Source of the DNA: an uncultured Psychroserpens sp.
GTDB taxonomy: Bacteria; Bacteroidota; Bacteroidia; Flavobacteriales; Flavobacteriaceae
Length of the DNA stretch: 64,000 nt
Direction: 5' to 3'
NCBI RefSeq assembly: GCF_947492715.1
Contig: NZ_CANLNS010000001.1
Span: 1,240,001-1,304,000, forward strand
Position numbers and translations under genes: made by a program. This document shows positions 61,765-64,000 of the stretch, one piece after another. The notes below the pieces were generated by a model that ran no database searches, had not been told where the DNA came from, and was given only the letters and a program-made list of their open reading frames with translations. How positions within the stretch are numbered: the first letter of the stretch is position 1; each line of letters starts with the position of its first letter.

Positions 61765-62118
61765 CTAATTTTTTTCGTTTAAAAAGTCTTGCCCTATTTG
61801 ACCAACATCCAATCCATTTTTTTCGAAGTCCATTGGTAAACCTCCAGTTTTCTTTAGAATGAAATTTAAAACTAATGCAGCTACTAACGTTACAATAAAT
61901 ATAATAATGCCATAAAAAATTAAACCAAATACAATAGCAAAAAGACCACCACCTAACATGGCAAAGCCTCCTGCTAAATCTTGAGACGCGCCAACTGCTG
62001 AACCAATTAACATTATAGGGACAATTAGTATTAGCATAATTGCTAGATAGGTTAATGTTGCAATAATCGCATATTTAACTGGATCAACCTTCTTTAATTT
62101 AAGTGTTAAAGTATTCAT
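61765..62118 (-). CDS. Small membrane protein inserted in the sdh operon
   Basis: This 117-residue protein has two long hydrophobic regions (about 17-43 and 50-86: YAIIATLTYLAIMLILIVPIMLIGSAVGA and GGFAMLGGGLFAIVFGLIFYGIIIFIVTLVAALVLNFIL). These fit two or three membrane spans, with an N-terminal LKLKKVDPVKYA and a polar C-terminal tail. No family is recognised beyond a general resemblance to small DUF3566-like proteins. It stands between sdhA (18 bp) and sdhB (19 bp) in the same direction, so it is co-transcribed with them. It has no haem-ligand histidine pattern of the SdhC/D anchors. A role in complex II assembly is a guess. Confidence 0.7.
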   Translation of the reverse strand: MNTLTLKLKKVDPVKYAIIATLTYLAIMLILIVPIMLIGSAVGASQDLAGGFAMLGGGLFAIVFGLIFYGIIIFIVTLVAALVLNFILKKTGGLPMDFEKNGLDVGQIGQDFLNEKN

Positions 62119-62136
62119 AGTTAGTTGGTACTTTTT

Positions 62137-64000
62137 TTATTTATAACTTCTTTGCTTTAGTTCAATATCTTTAAATTCTAATTCTTCCTTATGTAAAACG
62201 GCATCGCTAGGTTCTCCCTTATATTCCCATGCTGCTACATATGCAAAGTTATCGTCATCACGTTTTGCTTCACCTTTTTGTTCTCCATCCAGTTCTACTG
62301 AATCTTCTCTAAAGTGTCCTCCACAAGATTCTTCCCTGTTAAGTGCGTCTTTAGCGAATAATTCTCCTAGTTCTAAGAAATCTGCAACACGACCAGCTTT
62401 AGCTAGTTCTTCATTATACTCATCATTTGTTCCGGGCACTTTAACTTCTTTCCAGAATTGCTCACGTAATTCTTTTATTTCCGAAATCGCTTCAGTTAAA
62501 CCTTTCACATTACGAGACATACCAACTTTATTCCACATGATTTTACCTAATTTCTTATGGAAATAATCTACAGAATGTTGTCCTTCGTTCGTGACAAAGA
62601 AATTTAGTTTGTCTTTAACTTCTTTTTCGGCATCTTCAAATTCTTTCGTATCTGTTGAAATAGGACCAGTACGAATATCATCAGATAAATAATCTCCTAT
62701 AGTATATGGTAACACAAAATAGCCATCTGCTAAACCTTGCATTAAGGCAGAAGCGCCTAAGCGGTTAGCTCCATGATCAGAAAAGTTCGCTTCTCCAATA
62801 CAATAGAGTCCAGGAACTGTAGTCATTAAATTATAGTCTACCCAAACGCCTCCCATAGTATAGTGAACTGCAGGATAAATCATCATTGGTGTATTGTATG
62901 GATCTTGATCTACGATCTTCTCATACATTTGAAATAGGTTTCCGTATTTGTTTTTAACAACTTCTTGCCCTAAAGACTTTACTAGAGCCGCATCATTCTC
63001 GTCTAAACCTTTAACGTGAGCTTGTTCTTTCCCGTAACGTTCAATTGCAGAAGCGAAATCTAAAAATACGGCTTCACCGGTTGCATTTACACCATAACCA
63101 GCATCACAACGTTCTTTAGCCGCACGAGAGGCTACATCACGAGGCACTAAATTACCAAAAGCAGGATAACGACGTTCTAAGTAGTAATCACGATCGTCTT
63201 CAGCTAGATCCTTTGGTTTTAATGTTCCGGCTTTAATAGCTTCAACATCTTCTTTTTTCTTAGGAACCCAAATACGTCCATCATTTCTTAAAGACTCAGA
63301 CATCAAGGTTAGTTTAGATTGATGATCTCCAGAAACAGGAATACATGTTGGGTGAATTTGAGTATAACAAGGATTTGCAAAGTAAGCACCACGTTTGTGG
63401 GCTTTCCAAGCAGCTGTTACATTGCTTCCCATAGCATTTGTTGATAGGAAAAATACATTACCATAACCACCAGTTCCTAAAACAACTGCATGCGCCGAAT
63501 GTCTTTCAATTTCACCTGTAATTAAGTTACGCGTTATAATACCACGAGCTTTTCCATCTACAACAACAACATCAAGCATTTCGTGACGGTTATACATTTT
63601 GATTTTACCACGACCAATTTGGCGATTCATTGCTGAATAGGCACCAAGTAACAATTGCTGTCCTGTTTGTCCAGCAGCGTAAAATGTTCTTGAGACTAAT
63701 ACTCCACCAAATGAACGATTATCTAATAAACCACCATATTCGCGTGCAAAAGGAACGCCTTGAGCAACACATTGGTCAATAATATTTGCCGAAACTTCTG
63801 CTAAACGATAAACGTTAGCTTCTCTTGATCTATAATCACCTCCTTTAACAGTATCGTAAAACAACCTGTAAGTGGAGTCTCCATCACCTTGGTAATTTTT
63901 TGCGGCATTAATACCACCTTGAGCGGCAATCGAGTGCGCGCGTCTCGGAGAATCTTGAAAGCAAAATGCTTTTACATTATAACCAAGTTCTGCTAAAGTT
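62137..64000 (-). CDS. sdhA: Succinate dehydrogenase/fumarate reductase flavoprotein subunit (cut by window edge)
   Basis: The reading frame is open from the TAA at 62137 to base 64000 and continues beyond it, so the N-terminus with the FAD-binding GxGxxG lies outside the window. Visible parts include the FAD-attachment His in [15 protein letters not shown], the catalytic region [54 protein letters not shown], and the C-terminal helical domain ending [12 protein letters not shown]. It oxidises succinate to fumarate (or the reverse). The TTG at 63864 is internal and not a start. Confidence 0.95.
   Translation of the reverse strand, partial: TLAELGYNVKAFCFQDSPRRAHSIAAQGGINAAKNYQGDGDSTYRLFYDTVKGGDYRSREANVYRLAEVSANIIDQCVAQGVPFAREYGGLLDNRSFGGVLVSRTFYAAGQTGQQLLLGAYSAMNRQIGRGKIKMYNRHEMLDVVVVDGKARGIITRNLITGEIERHSAHAVVLGTGGYGNVFFLSTNAMGSNVTAAWKAHKRGAYFANPCYTQIHPTCIPVSGDHQSKLTLMSESLRNDGRIWVPKKKEDVEAIKAGTLKPKDLAEDDRDYYLERRYPAFGNLVPRDVASRAAKERCDAGYGVNATGEAVFLDFASAIERYGKEQAHVKGLDENDAALVKSLGQEVVKNKYGNLFQMYEKIVDQDPYNTPMMIYPAVHYTMGGVWVDYNLMTTVPGLYCIGEANFSDHGANRLGASALMQGLADGYFVLPYTIGDYLSDDIRTGPISTDTKEFEDAEKEVKDKLNFFVTNEGQHSVDYFHKKLGKIMWNKVGMSRNVKGLTEAISEIKELREQFWKEVKVPGTNDEYNEELAKAGRVADFLELGELFAKDALNREESCGGHFREDSVELDGEQKGEAKRDDDNFAYVAAWEYKGEPSDAVLHKEELEFKDIELKQRSYK

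Overview
The window is a low-GC chromosomal segment from a member of the Flavobacteriaceae (Bacteroidota), probably marine. The signs are: TonB-dependent receptors with STN or CarboxypepD_reg domains, a secreted protein with a type IX secretion (T9SS) C-terminal sorting domain, an OmpA protein with thrombospondin type 3 repeats, FecI/FecR-type ECF sigma loci, the order acpP-fabF-rnc-IPExxxVDY-pyk, Bacteroidota promoters (TTG-N19-TAnnTTTG) and few Shine-Dalgarno sequences. Most of the window is ordinary core genome. No phage, insertion sequence or CRISPR array was seen.

Layout. 1-11.3 kb: start of a SusC-like receptor (cut by the window edge), a divergent redox pair (AhpD-like and OsmC), recJ, an OmpA-like protein, an MFS transporter, lpxH-like/queD with a 32-residue membrane microprotein, a MATE exporter, a GNAT, a universal stress protein and tRNA-Ala(GGC). 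11.4-26 kb: two paralogous ECF sigma/FecR/TonB-receptor loci with their neighbours. 26-36.8 kb: an alpha/beta hydrolase, AddB-like and AddA-like proteins separated by an OmpA/TSP3 porin and kbl, superoxide dismutase, then two copies of a probable small RNA. 36.8-42.4 kb: purF, a PfkB kinase, a START-domain protein, RNase HI, a cyclase and purN. 42.5-47.3 kb: the acpP-to-pyk cluster followed by a palindromic element. 47.3-57.3 kb: a PD40 lipoprotein, dinB, CYTH, YciI-like, a heavy-metal-binding protein, an EamA transporter, an M16 peptidase pair, DUF4199 and L21/L27. 57.3-64 kb: membrane-anchored MutS-like ATPase, an M61-like peptidase and sdhB / small membrane gene / sdhA (cut by the window edge).

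The most interesting part is 11.4-26 kb. Locus 2 (sigma 22019-22540, FecR, receptor) stands opposite a four-gene operon: thioredoxin-like, ApbE flavin transferase, DUF4266 Cys-tailed lipoprotein and DUF3570 outer-membrane protein. The DUF3570 protein carries two SGAS tracts that resemble the ApbE flavinylation core. The same two-block promoter (AAAAATAGGGT, 13 nt, then C/A-A/G-TGT) lies before FecR/receptor, before the flavin operon and before the LamG/T9SS gene, which suggests one sigma regulon. Locus 1 uses a different pair (TGGGACAATT, 10 nt, TTGTTTTAAGAATA), found before its FecR/receptor genes and before a divergent Asp-rich repeat lipoprotein. I read these as two parallel cell-surface signalling systems, each linking a receptor to its own surface proteins. 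This is inferred from the sequence and has not been tested.
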